DNA of 64,000 nucleotides from an uncultured Eubacteriales bacterium (GTDB taxonomy: Bacteria > Bacillota > Clostridia > Oscillospirales > CAG-272), in the NCBI GenBank assembly GCA_900544985.1, contig UQXK01000002.1, positions 1 through 64,000 on the forward strand. The letters run 5' to 3'. Positions 51,719 to 59,017 of this stretch are shown piece after piece (within the stretch, counting starts at the first letter, position 1; every line of letters starts with the position of its first letter). The translations under genes were made by a program, and so were the position numbers. The notes beneath the pieces are model-generated. The model was not told the origin of the DNA, did no database searches, and saw only the letters and a list, made by a program, of their open reading frames with translations.

Positions 51719-52902
51719 TACTGTTTCTCCTTCTCATTTTCCGAAGAATTTGATGTAAGTTCTGCCGAAAGTAATTCTGTCAGCTTATTGTGCATCTCCA
51801 TCTGCTCGCCGAAATAGATTCGTTCCTCTGTTTCTTTGCTGAAAATGAACACTTTATGTTGTTTTAAATTGTAGCGAACTGTTTCGGTTCCTACTGCTTT
51901 TACATCATCTGCCGAAATAATAGAGCGCACTACCGCGTTACAAGAGGCAGGATTGGACGAAACGACAGAAATATCACGTCCCATCACGTCAACGCCGGTC
52001 ACTTTACAGCTAAGAGCACCGTCGGAATCCAGAACAAATCCCTCCGGACGGACTCCGATATAAACATTTTGATCCTCTGCATCGATTTTCTGTAACACTT
52101 TTTCATCGTTTATATAAAGATCGCCATCCTTGATTTCGCCTTCAAAAACATTGATTGGAGGCGTACCCAAGAACTTGGCAACAAACAAATTCACCGGATC
52201 GTCATAAACCCACTGCGGTTTACCGATTTGCTGTACCACACCTTGCTTCATGACAACGATATAGTCGGAAATCGACATCGCCTCTTCTTGGTCATGTGTA
52301 ACGAAAATCGTTGTGATTTTTGTACTTTTCTGAATTCGGCGAATCTCTTCTCTTGTCTGCAAGCGCAAACGTGCATCCAAATTGGAAAGCGGCTCATCGA
52401 GCAGCAACACTCTCGGCATTTTTGCCAAAGCACGGGCAATCGCCACTCTCTGTTGCTGACCTCCGGACAGTTCAGCCGGCTTGCGTCCCATAAGCTCGTC
52501 AATCTGTACAAGCTTTGCTACCTCATGAGTTCTCTTTAACATTTCTTCCTTGGAGAGTTTGTCCTTCCCCTTTAAGTTTTCCAACGGAAACATAATATTC
52601 TGCTGAACCGTCATATGAGGATAAAGAGCATAATTCTGAAACACCAATCCGATTCCGCGGTTTTCCGGTGTCAGTTCCGTAACATCGTCATCTCCGAAAA
52701 AGATTCTTCCGCTTGTCGGCTTCTGCAAACCACTGATCATATAAAGAGTGGTCGATTTGCCACATCCGGAGGGTCCAAGTAGTCCGATCAGCTTTCCGTC
52801 AGGAATTTCAAAACTGAAATCATTGACAGCCACAACCTCTTCTCCTGATTTCTTATTGCGGCTCGGGAAAATTTTTGTGAGGTTCTGCAATACAACTTTC
52901 AT
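51718..52902 (-). CDS. ABC importer ATPase (UgpC/MalK-like)
   Basis: A 394-residue ATPase. Walker A GPSGCGKSTT, Q-loop LVFQNYALYPHM, signature LSGGQQQRVAIARAL, Walker B LLLDEPLSNLD and switch TIFVTHDQEEA are intact. A C-terminal TOBE/regulatory domain (about 250-375) follows, as in the CUT1 ATPases. Having a dedicated ATPase in the operon is noteworthy, because many Firmicutes share one MsmX for all CUT1 systems. Ribosome binding site AAGGGAGATA. Confidence 0.95.
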   Translation of the reverse strand: MKVVLQNLTKIFPSRNKKSGEEVVAVNDFSFEIPDGKLIGLLGPSGCGKSTTLYMISGLQKPTSGRIFFGDDDVTELTPENRGIGLVFQNYALYPHMTVQQNIMFPLENLKGKDKLSKEEMLKRTHEVAKLVQIDELMGRKPAELSGGQQQRVAIARALAKMPRVLLLDEPLSNLDARLRLQTREEIRRIQKSTKITTIFVTHDQEEAMSISDYIVVMKQGVVQQIGKPQWVYDDPVNLFVAKFLGTPPINVFEGEIKDGDLYINDEKVLQKIDAEDQNVYIGVRPEGFVLDSDGALSCKVTGVDVMGRDISVVSSNPASCNAVVRSIISADDVKAVGTETVRYNLKQHKVFIFSKETEERIYFGEQMEMHNKLTELLSAELTSNSSENEKEKQ

Positions 52903-52936
52903 ATATTATCTCCCTTAAAACAAAAATTTTTGTGTA

Positions 52937-53743
52937 TCAAGCAGGTGTATTTTCAACTTTATCGGCGTGAATACGTTTTTTTGTCTCGATCATCGCCTCT
53001 TCTGTCTCAAAAATAGATTGCGTCGAATAATCAACAACTACTGTTCCCGACATGAGGTCGTGAATCATGGTTTTATTCTTCGTAAACAGCAAAAGTCCGA
53101 TTTCCAACACCAGCAAACCAATCAAGACAAAAGCACCGACCGGTCCGATTCCGGCAAAAATGATCAAATAAACAATAAACACCGGAACCATCGTTCCTAT
53201 TGTATATTTGCCGAGAAAAGTTCTCACAAACAGAGACATAACGTTAATTTTCACGCAGTCGGGACGAACCAGGCAGATTCCGAAAATCTTTTTCCCGATT
53301 GTTTGACCGTTTTTGAAAAATAGCGGAACGATAAATTCCAGTGTTATATATGCAAATAAAATGCCCACAGTAGTCATCAACATCATAAGTTGATAGATCA
53401 TCGTATAACAGTAATTGACCTCATCGACAGGCGTCAGAGCATGATAGGCATCGAAAGCAGCAGCATCCGCGACAGAAAGCGAGGCATAATCAGATTTGAG
53501 TAAATGTTCCAGCGCTTCATCAAACGGCAAGCCAAAAGAAGCCGACAGTGATTCTCCATATGTCGCCTCATAATTCGAATATTCCTCATAGTACCTTGTC
53601 GATAGATCAACATAATGATCATAATTGCAGACAAGAGAAACAAGAAAAGCAAATCCTACTGCCAAAATGGTCAGCAAAATCAAGTCCAGCAGAAACGCTG
53701 CGATTCTTTTTGATAGACTGCTTTTCTGCACGGTAAACATCAT
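52937..53743 (-). CDS. RDD-family membrane protein
   Basis: A protein of about 268 residues. The RDD domain has SLSKRIAAFLLDLILLTILA at its N-terminus (Arg and Asp of the name), four or more membrane segments, GQTIGKKIFGICLV, and HDLMSGTVVVD at the end. Between segments one and two is a long loop of about 90 polar residues that is likely outside. RDD proteins have been linked to transport or chaperone roles; no fixed function. Start at 53743 after GGGAGG; 53785 is less likely. First gene of the importer operon. Confidence 0.82.
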   Translation of the reverse strand: MMFTVQKSSLSKRIAAFLLDLILLTILAVGFAFLVSLVCNYDHYVDLSTRYYEEYSNYEATYGESLSASFGLPFDEALEHLLKSDYASLSVADAAAFDAYHALTPVDEVNYCYTMIYQLMMLMTTVGILFAYITLEFIVPLFFKNGQTIGKKIFGICLVRPDCVKINVMSLFVRTFLGKYTIGTMVPVFIVYLIIFAGIGPVGAFVLIGLLVLEIGLLLFTKNKTMIHDLMSGTVVVDYSTQSIFETEEAMIETKKRIHADKVENTPA

Positions 53744-53859
53744 GCTGCCTCCCATTTGTTTTTCTTCTGCATTCATTAGTTTCAAATAAAAATTTTAACC
53801 GTTTGCCTTGACCAAAATTCAAATACCACCGGCAACTTCATACATATATCTATTTATTA

Positions 53860-53888
53860 AGTATAATGGAGTCTGTCGAAAAATGCAA
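53860..53888 (-). promoter_or_regulatory. Promoter of the RDD-importer-nuclease operon
   Basis: Minus strand TTGCAT (53888-53883), 17 bases, TATACT (53865-53860). It would start a 7-gene transcript to 45794. Confidence 0.6.
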
Positions 53889-53976
53889 CCTTCACCTGTG
53901 TACATTAAAGAGAACAGTTGTTGAATTTATTTGCTATTATCAACAATATCCCCGAGCAACAGCTCCAAAATTGATA

Positions 53977-54282
53977 TCAACCGCGCAAAGTTTTCATCAT
54001 TAAACGAACAGCGGCCTTTTGCTCGGAAGTAAGTGCTATCCAATCGTCAAATACTCCTTTTAATTCGTCATCGACATCTACCAGATTCCCCTCGGAAAAG
54101 AACTGACTCAACGTTATTCCAAAAGCATCGCAAACCTTTTGGAGTGTTTCCAATGTCGGAACAGTATTGCGAAGATACCAATTATAAATGCATTTATCCG
54201 TCAATCCGGAAAGCTCAGCCAATCGGTAAACCGTCCAGCCGCGTTCCAAACGCAATGTCTCAATTCTGCGTAAAACGTCCAT
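53977..54282 (-). CDS. XRE-family regulator
   Basis: A 101-residue protein. Residues 1-60 are an HTH domain (TVYRLAELSGLTDKCIYNWY), then a helical tail ending LTSEQKAAVRLMMKTLRG that resembles the C-terminus of many clostridial XRE regulators. It is upstream of the importer operon on the same strand and has the same codon habit, so it is a candidate local regulator. Ribosome binding site AAGGAGAAACAGGC. Confidence 0.85.
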   Translation of the reverse strand: MDVLRRIETLRLERGWTVYRLAELSGLTDKCIYNWYLRNTVPTLETLQKVCDAFGITLSQFFSEGNLVDVDDELKGVFDDWIALTSEQKAAVRLMMKTLRG

Positions 54283-54519
54283 GCCTGTTTCTCCTTCTGA
54301 TAATAAGTCACTGATTTTATTTACGCTCGCGAATTTTTTGCTGTTTTTTTAACTTTATTCTAAAATACATTTTATCACAGAGATTTTTTTATGTCAATTA
54401 ATTCTATTAAATTGTAAATTTCGATTGTTTTTGACAATGTCAGATTCATGTCTGTTTCAAAAAATTACAAGTGTAAATTCCTTGCATCTTCCGAAAGAAT
54501 ATGCGCTCTCGCTATTATA

Positions 54520-54566
54520 TAAAAAGAAGCATTCTTTATAAAAACAAGAATGCTTCTTTTGTTTTT
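54520..54566 (-). terminator. Terminator of the B12-uptake operon
   Basis: 15-bp perfect stem (54522-54536 with 54546-54560) with T run on the minus strand. The AT-rich stretch 54283-54519 shows nothing else. Confidence 0.9.
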
Positions 54567-54577
54567 GCAACAGGAAT

Positions 54578-55171
54578 TTATAAATTTACATTTTCGCAAG
54601 CTTTTTTGCGAAGAGTCAGTTCTTCCGTTGTAAGTTTATATATCGCGGCAACGGGAACAGCGCACACAAATGTGGCAAGAGCGCCGAGCGCTTCATAAGG
54701 AAGATCAGACAAAATATACGCTATCGGATCGACCTTCCAGAGTATCACCGTGGCAACTATCGATGCCCAGAAATATAAAAGTTCCGAAAGAGATGCTATT
54801 GCAGCATAAGAAAACACACTGATATTTTTATGTTTTCGGTTAAGCACCTTGTAAAGTGCAAAAGGCATCATAAAGCCGATAAAAACTTCCAAAAGCCAAA
54901 AATGTACTCTAAACAGATCCGCCGGATTCCAAGCTATACAGCTGAGTTCGAATATGACAGAATAAATTGCCACAATTACAAAGTTCTTAATAGCGCTCAT
55001 GCTCGCCGCGCAAACGACAAGTAACGGAAAAACAACGTTTGCAAAAGGTATATCAAGAACAAACTGATCTATACACATTGTTACCAAAACGGACAACAGC
55101 GCAATGAACCCCTTGTATCCTTTTGTTTTGCCGATTCTCTCTTCTTTTTCCAAATTTCTAATATTTTGCAT
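54578..55171 (-). CDS. ECF transporter S component, probably for cobalamin
   Basis: A 197-residue integral membrane protein with about six helices and the general look of ECF S components (LSVLVTMCIDQFVLDIPFAN, LPYEALGALATFVCAVPVAAIY). S components bind the vitamin and work with a shared EcfA-A'-T module, which is not in the window. Substrate is inferred from the cobalamin riboswitch that heads the operon; the sequence alone does not show it. Last gene, 24 bases after the DUF4430 lipoprotein. Confidence 0.78.
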   Translation of the reverse strand: MQNIRNLEKEERIGKTKGYKGFIALLSVLVTMCIDQFVLDIPFANVVFPLLVVCAASMSAIKNFVIVAIYSVIFELSCIAWNPADLFRVHFWLLEVFIGFMMPFALYKVLNRKHKNISVFSYAAIASLSELLYFWASIVATVILWKVDPIAYILSDLPYEALGALATFVCAVPVAAIYKLTTEELTLRKKACENVNL

Positions 55172-55195
55172 AAATTTCTGTCCTTTTTATATTTT

Positions 55196-55741
55196 TTAAT
55201 ATAGCCAACCGCGGTAAACAAGAACTACGGTCTTAACATCGTCTTCTGTGCCCGCAACTCCGTCTTCTCCCAAAAGAGATTGATAATTCGCACAGTTTGC
55301 ATAAACACCGTCGACGGCAATATATACAGTTTCAAGATTATATGTTTCCCCGTCACTTAATGTGCACTCATGAAACATATAAAACTTATGTTGAGAAAGA
55401 CTGAATGTGAAATTTTCTTCGTTATCTTCAAAATATTTCACTACGGATTCGTAAAGCGTATTGCCGTATATCGGTATCTCCCAACTTTTTATAAGTTCAC
55501 CATCCGTTTTTGAATGAGGATATATATCCCAACTTTCGGTTGTAAGTTCTTCCGTGGGTTTACGCAATTCCAAGATAAACGTAACTTTACGTTTATCTTC
55601 CCCTTCTTCTATATAATGATAAAGGGGATCGTCGCTCCTCCCATCGTCAAACCAAATCTTGCCGGAGCAACCGCAAAGCGAGAATACGAAACTTAAAATA
55701 AGTAAAAGCGATAAAACCGTCAACTTCAAGCGTTTTTGCAT
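55196..55741 (-). CDS. DUF4430 (transcobalamin C-terminal-like) lipoprotein
   Basis: A 181-residue lipoprotein, lipobox SLCGC (Cys25). Residues 60-181 fit DUF4430, a beta domain related to the C-terminal domain of transcobalamin and intrinsic factor: GNTLYESVVKYFEDNEENFTF, then ETVYIAVDGVYANCANYQSL and a final VVLVYRGWLY. It likely takes part in cobalamin capture on the cell surface. In the same riboswitch-controlled operon as an ECF S component; 13 bases after the larger lipoprotein gene. Confidence 0.78.
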   Translation of the reverse strand: MQKRLKLTVLSLLLILSFVFSLCGCSGKIWFDDGRSDDPLYHYIEEGEDKRKVTFILELRKPTEELTTESWDIYPHSKTDGELIKSWEIPIYGNTLYESVVKYFEDNEENFTFSLSQHKFYMFHECTLSDGETYNLETVYIAVDGVYANCANYQSLLGEDGVAGTEDDVKTVVLVYRGWLY

Positions 55742-55754
55742 AAGCTATTGCTCC

Positions 55755-57236
55755 TTAAAATTTTATTACCGCTGAATCTTTACTGTAAACACCGAGAGGC
55801 GAAGGAGCTTCTATTCCGTTTTGCTGCGCCAAATAGGCGATCGCAACCGCCATGTCTAATGTGTTTTGTATTATATAATTACCTTCATCGTCTGTTTTAA
55901 GGTTATTTCTCCACAAAGTTATTATATTGAATACTTCGTCTCCGGTTTCATCCCCATACGGAACTTCTTTACGGTAATTTTCCATATCCAATCCATTCAT
56001 CATGCCGTAAAGCAAACCGTATTGCGGAGCAACATTTGCCCCGGTATTCAGCGTATGATTATAAAAATTGCAGAGTCTGTCCATATTTATCATTTCGTCA
56101 AGCGGCTGATTCCAACCGTCGGTGTAAGGAAAATATCCCTGCATCGTCTTTTCGAATTTAACATCGTATTTTTCGTTATTACGATAAAGAGGTCCGCAAA
56201 GCGGTCTGCCTGAAAATCCCACCCAGTTAGGTGTTCCGCCGTCTTTTATAAATGCGCCGGTTTCATCCTTTTGATAATAGTCAAGCATATAGCTGTCGCA
56301 ATACGGAGTAGCGTCTGCTATACCCAGATTTGCAGCTATCATAGGTAAAACCTCGAAAATATGGTATCCAAATGCAACCCTCGAAGAAGGACATATATCC
56401 TGAAAAAGTGTCATAAGCGTTCTGCCGTATCCGCTTAATTCGCTCTGTTGCAAATTTTCCGCCTCTTTATAGGCTTTTAAAAATTTGTCATGCCCTTTTG
56501 AAGAGCCTGTTCTCTCTGCAACGATTTCAAGGAATCCTTCCCACCATTCAAGAGGATATTTGGAATATCTGCTTCCGAAATTCATCAGTATATTGAATCC
56601 GGTCGAATAGGGATTGCCGATTTCCTCTCCGTTGTATTGCACTTTGTCAAAATAGCTCATTTTAAGCCATGAATCCATTTTTGACAAATATTCCTCTATC
56701 ATGGGAATATAAAGCTGCAACGATTCGTCAACAGTATCTGTTTCAAAACACCACTGCAAATACTGATTGTATATAAGCGACCATGAATAAAGATAATCCA
56801 CTATACTATACCAGCCCTGCGCCGCAACCGCGGAAGAGGAAAATTTATAGTCGCATATCTTACCGTCATCAACAAGATCATTTATATAGTTCAGATACTT
56901 TTTTAATCCGAAAACGTTGTCTTTCGTATAGAAAGTTCCGTCAACATAGCGCAAGTACAAAAGCGGAACTCGGGCTTGCGTCGTAGTCGCCGACTGTACC
57001 GTCAATGTGAAATTTTCGGAATTAAGATAATTTTTGAGCGCTTCGGTCAAATTTTTTTCAAGCTCGCTCGGCATTTTGGGCGGTTCTTCTTCTCTGCCCG
57101 TTGTCTCTTCGATAACAGTGGTTTTATCACTGCTTCCAATCGGATTTTCCGTGTTATTGCACGATGTAAAATTAAGAACCGCAGAAACGGCAATAATTAA
57201 ACAAAGCAATAACGAAATAAGTCTTTTTGCTTTCAT
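55755..57236 (-). CDS. Riboswitch-controlled lipoprotein of unknown fold
   Basis: A 493-residue lipoprotein, lipobox FTSC (Cys26), followed by a Thr/Glu/Pro-rich spacer of about 30 residues. The remaining 420 residues look mainly helical and rich in aromatic residues (YSWSLIYNQYLQWCFETD, EYLSKMDSWLKMSYFDKV), with a C-terminal AVAIAYLAQQNGIEAPSPLG. I do not recognise a family. Because the next gene encodes the beta domain of transcobalamin-like proteins, this one could stand for the alpha/alpha-barrel half, but that is speculation. First gene behind the cobalamin riboswitch; ribosome binding site TAAGGAGATATT. Confidence 0.7.
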   Translation of the reverse strand: MKAKRLISLLLCLIIAVSAVLNFTSCNNTENPIGSSDKTTVIEETTGREEEPPKMPSELEKNLTEALKNYLNSENFTLTVQSATTTQARVPLLYLRYVDGTFYTKDNVFGLKKYLNYINDLVDDGKICDYKFSSSAVAAQGWYSIVDYLYSWSLIYNQYLQWCFETDTVDESLQLYIPMIEEYLSKMDSWLKMSYFDKVQYNGEEIGNPYSTGFNILMNFGSRYSKYPLEWWEGFLEIVAERTGSSKGHDKFLKAYKEAENLQQSELSGYGRTLMTLFQDICPSSRVAFGYHIFEVLPMIAANLGIADATPYCDSYMLDYYQKDETGAFIKDGGTPNWVGFSGRPLCGPLYRNNEKYDVKFEKTMQGYFPYTDGWNQPLDEMINMDRLCNFYNHTLNTGANVAPQYGLLYGMMNGLDMENYRKEVPYGDETGDEVFNIITLWRNNLKTDDEGNYIIQNTLDMAVAIAYLAQQNGIEAPSPLGVYSKDSAVIKF

Positions 57237-57252
57237 AATATCTCCTTAATCT

Positions 57253-57293
57253 AAAAAAATAAGGGCATGCGAAAAAATAGGTATCGCATACCC
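57253..57293 (-). terminator. Riboswitch-controlled terminator
   Basis: Stem GGGTATGCGA/TCGCATGCCC with one G-T pair (57293-57284 with 57272-57263), followed by TTATTTTTTT and immediately by the ribosome binding site of the first gene. Confidence 0.88.
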
Positions 57294-57456
57294 ATTTTCG
57301 CCGGCATAAATCGTGCCGTACGACTTCAATTTCCTCTGGCGTGGCATTCGGACTTGTCCCTTCAAAAGAGGGCTTACCGTTGCGGTACAGCTCCGGAATC
57401 TAACCGGATTTCCCGTTTAATGCATATACGTTTTGGCGTTCTATGCAACCAAAGTC
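57253..57456 (-). promoter_or_regulatory. Cobalamin riboswitch with terminator expression platform
   Basis: On the minus strand, P1 pairs GACTT (57456-57452) with AAGTC (57326-57322). Between them are the B12-box-type core segments: GGGAAATCCGG, GGAGCTGTACCGCAACGGTA and AGTCCGAATGCCACGCC. After a P13-like hairpin comes an intrinsic terminator. B12 binding is therefore expected to stop transcription of the three genes downstream. Core consensus recognised by eye; confident. Confidence 0.93.
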
Positions 57457-57525
57457 TATTAAATTAAAGATTTTATGCTTTAACAGTTCTCTCCCGGCAA
57501 CAGAAATCACTGTTAAAACATTATA

Positions 57526-57554
57526 ATTATAATTCTACAAGATAATTAAATCAA
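57526..57554 (-). promoter_or_regulatory. Promoter of the riboswitch leader
   Basis: Minus strand TTGATT (57554-57549), 17 bases, TATAAT (57531-57526). The leader would be about 280 bases, beginning with an 8-bp hairpin (TTAACAGT/ACTGTTAA). Confidence 0.7.
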
Positions 57555-57657
57555 GTGAAAATGCAATTTTATATTCAATAGTGTAAAATATCGTTATAAA
57601 ACAAGCATACTTCTTTTTATTTGTTTTAAACTTTTGAAATCATGTTCGGAAAACAGA

Positions 57658-57696
57658 AAAAGAAAAAAGCTTGCAGTAACTGCAAGCTTTTTTCTT
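57658..57696 (-). terminator. Terminator of the tRNA cluster
   Basis: 14-bp perfect stem (57663-57676 with 57680-57693), three-base loop; T run on the minus strand. Confidence 0.88.
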
Positions 57697-57698
57697 TC

Positions 57699-57776
57699 TG
57701 GGGTGGGTAACCGGATTCGAACCGACGACCTCCAGGGCCACAACCTGGCGCTCTAACCAGCTGAGCTATACCCACC
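57699..57776 (-). tRNA. tRNA-His(GTG)
   Basis: Cloverleaf with anticodon loop TTGTGGC (GTG), T-arm GTTCGAATC, acceptor GTGGGTA/TACCCAC, the extra G at position -1 typical of tRNA-His, and encoded CCA. Third gene of a Gly-Arg-His cluster. Confidence 0.95.
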
Positions 57777-57788
57777 ATAAAATAAAAA

Positions 57789-57865
57789 TGGCGTGCCTTG
57801 GGGGATTCGAACCCTCGACCTACTGCTTAGAAGGCAGTTGCTCTATCCTGCTGAGCTAAAGGCAC
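57789..57865 (-). tRNA. tRNA-Arg(TCT)
   Basis: Acceptor GTGCCTT/AAGGCAC, anticodon loop CTTCTAA (TCT), T-arm GTTCGAATC, encoded CCA. Reads AGA/AGG codons, frequent in this genome. Confidence 0.95.
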
Positions 57866-57871
57866 AAAAAA

Positions 57872-57945
57872 TGGAGCGGATGATGGGAATCGAACCCACA
57901 TGACCAGCTTGGAAGGCTGGTGTTCTACCACTGAACTACACCCGC
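57872..57945 (-). tRNA. tRNA-Gly(TCC)
   Basis: Acceptor GCGGGTG/CATCCGC, anticodon loop CTTCCAA (TCC), T-arm GTTCGATTC, encoded CCA. First gene of the cluster. Confidence 0.95.
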
Positions 57946-58040
57946 ATAGGCAACTTTTTCAAGTGCCTAATTATATTACCATAATACTTGGAATTTGTCA
58001 ACAGTTTTTTTATATTTTTTAAGGTTTCGGACATCAAATT

Positions 58041-58670
58041 TTATCCTAAAACCATACTTCTCAAAAACTCCTTGTGAATGTCAAAGGAGGCGAGTTCACT
58101 TTTGCTTTTCTTTCCGGTAAATACAGAATCATAAGGGACGATCTTAATAACTATAACGGTATCCTCTTCCACCCATTCCATTCCGGGAGCGTTTTTCAAA
58201 AACTCCGTTTTGGAGAGATACAGCGCATACTCGTCATAAGAAATATCGGTTACATCTTCTTCGAAAATGCTCGAAAGCGGCGCAAACACACCGCTGTCCT
58301 TGTAATCGTTATAAGCTGTAAGATCCATAATGTATATATAATACGGCTGAACAAGCATGGAAGAAAGGGTTTCTCTTGCCACGGCATTTTTTTCGTTTTT
58401 ATAAGGATTGTCCTCATCGGAAATATATGCGACCTGCGCAAAATTCACCGAGTCTTTTTTATCACCGGAAACGATTTTTTCAAGAGCCCCTGTCATGTCG
58501 TCGTATTGAGTGCCTGTTATTACAGAGTCCCCTACATACCGTATATAAATATTATAATCTTTTTTAGATGCGATTTGAACAATGCAGATAACGGCAACAG
58601 TTATAAAAAAGGCAGATATAATTGTAGCCCATTTATAGTGATACCAATAATTTTCAAGCCATTTTTTCAT
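58041..58670 (-). CDS. Small membrane-anchored protein of unknown function
   Basis: A 209-residue protein. N-terminal WLENYWYHYKWATIISAFFI, a pattern common in Clostridia, leads into one membrane segment (about 14-33). The outer 170 residues have no motif I recognise. Ribosome binding site AAGGAGACGCT. It stands alone between the tRNA cluster and a candidate small RNA; the tRNA-Gly gene is about 95 bases downstream. Confidence 0.65.
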   Translation of the reverse strand: MKKWLENYWYHYKWATIISAFFITVAVICIVQIASKKDYNIYIRYVGDSVITGTQYDDMTGALEKIVSGDKKDSVNFAQVAYISDEDNPYKNEKNAVARETLSSMLVQPYYIYIMDLTAYNDYKDSGVFAPLSSIFEEDVTDISYDEYALYLSKTEFLKNAPGMEWVEEDTVIVIKIVPYDSVFTGKKSKSELASFDIHKEFLRSMVLG

Positions 58671-59017
58671 AGCGTCTCCTTAAAAACACAGAATTAAATG
58701 TTTTTTCTGTTTTATTATCGGAATCAGCTTAAATCTATAAATGCAACATTAAACTGCAAAAAGCAAAATTATGCCGGTCAAAGCCATACCAATATATAAT
58801 TTATTATATTGATTTTCAGAAATTTGTCAACGTATTTTAGTTTCACTTAAAAAAGGTAAAAGGATATAATGCACATTAAACAATGAGACGCAGTTTACGC
58901 ATAGATTCGCTCCCGCAACAGGTGAAGACCCCATGGCGGGAGCATTTTTTCTCTTAGAATATCCAAATAGCTTACTGCATTCTCTTATCGGGCATATTTC
59001 CGCGTTTAAAATTCACA
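58671..59017. other. Intergenic region with a plus-strand hairpin
   Basis: About 350 AT-rich bases. The only structure is the plus-strand promoter-hairpin pair described as a candidate small RNA. I see no clear terminator for the M16C protease gene here. Confidence 0.5.
58877..58950 (+). ncRNA. Candidate small RNA ending in a terminator
   Basis: A TATAAT (58865-58870) with a poor -35 (TTTCAC, 18-base spacer), then about 30 bases and a GC-rich hairpin GCTCCCGC/GCGGGAGC (58909-58916 with 58936-58943) followed by a T run on the plus strand. No plus-strand gene lies upstream that would need this terminator, so a short independent transcript of about 75 nt is possible. It matches no RNA family I know. 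Confidence 0.35.

Noticed and set aside
48342..52902. Ordinary sugar importer of an arabinose or rhamnose utilisation cluster
   Set aside because: No glycosidase is in the operon; it is linked to a nuclease and OB-fold-like lipoprotein. Sugar specificity cannot be formally excluded.
41679..54282. Prophage or integrative element
   Set aside because: No integrase, recombinase, att-like repeat, tRNA border or structural genes were seen; only codon use differs.
58890..58945. Signal recognition particle RNA from the GGTGAAGACC stretch
   Set aside because: It lacks the conserved domain IV loop of SRP RNA (GGAA tetraloop with its A/C-rich internal loop).
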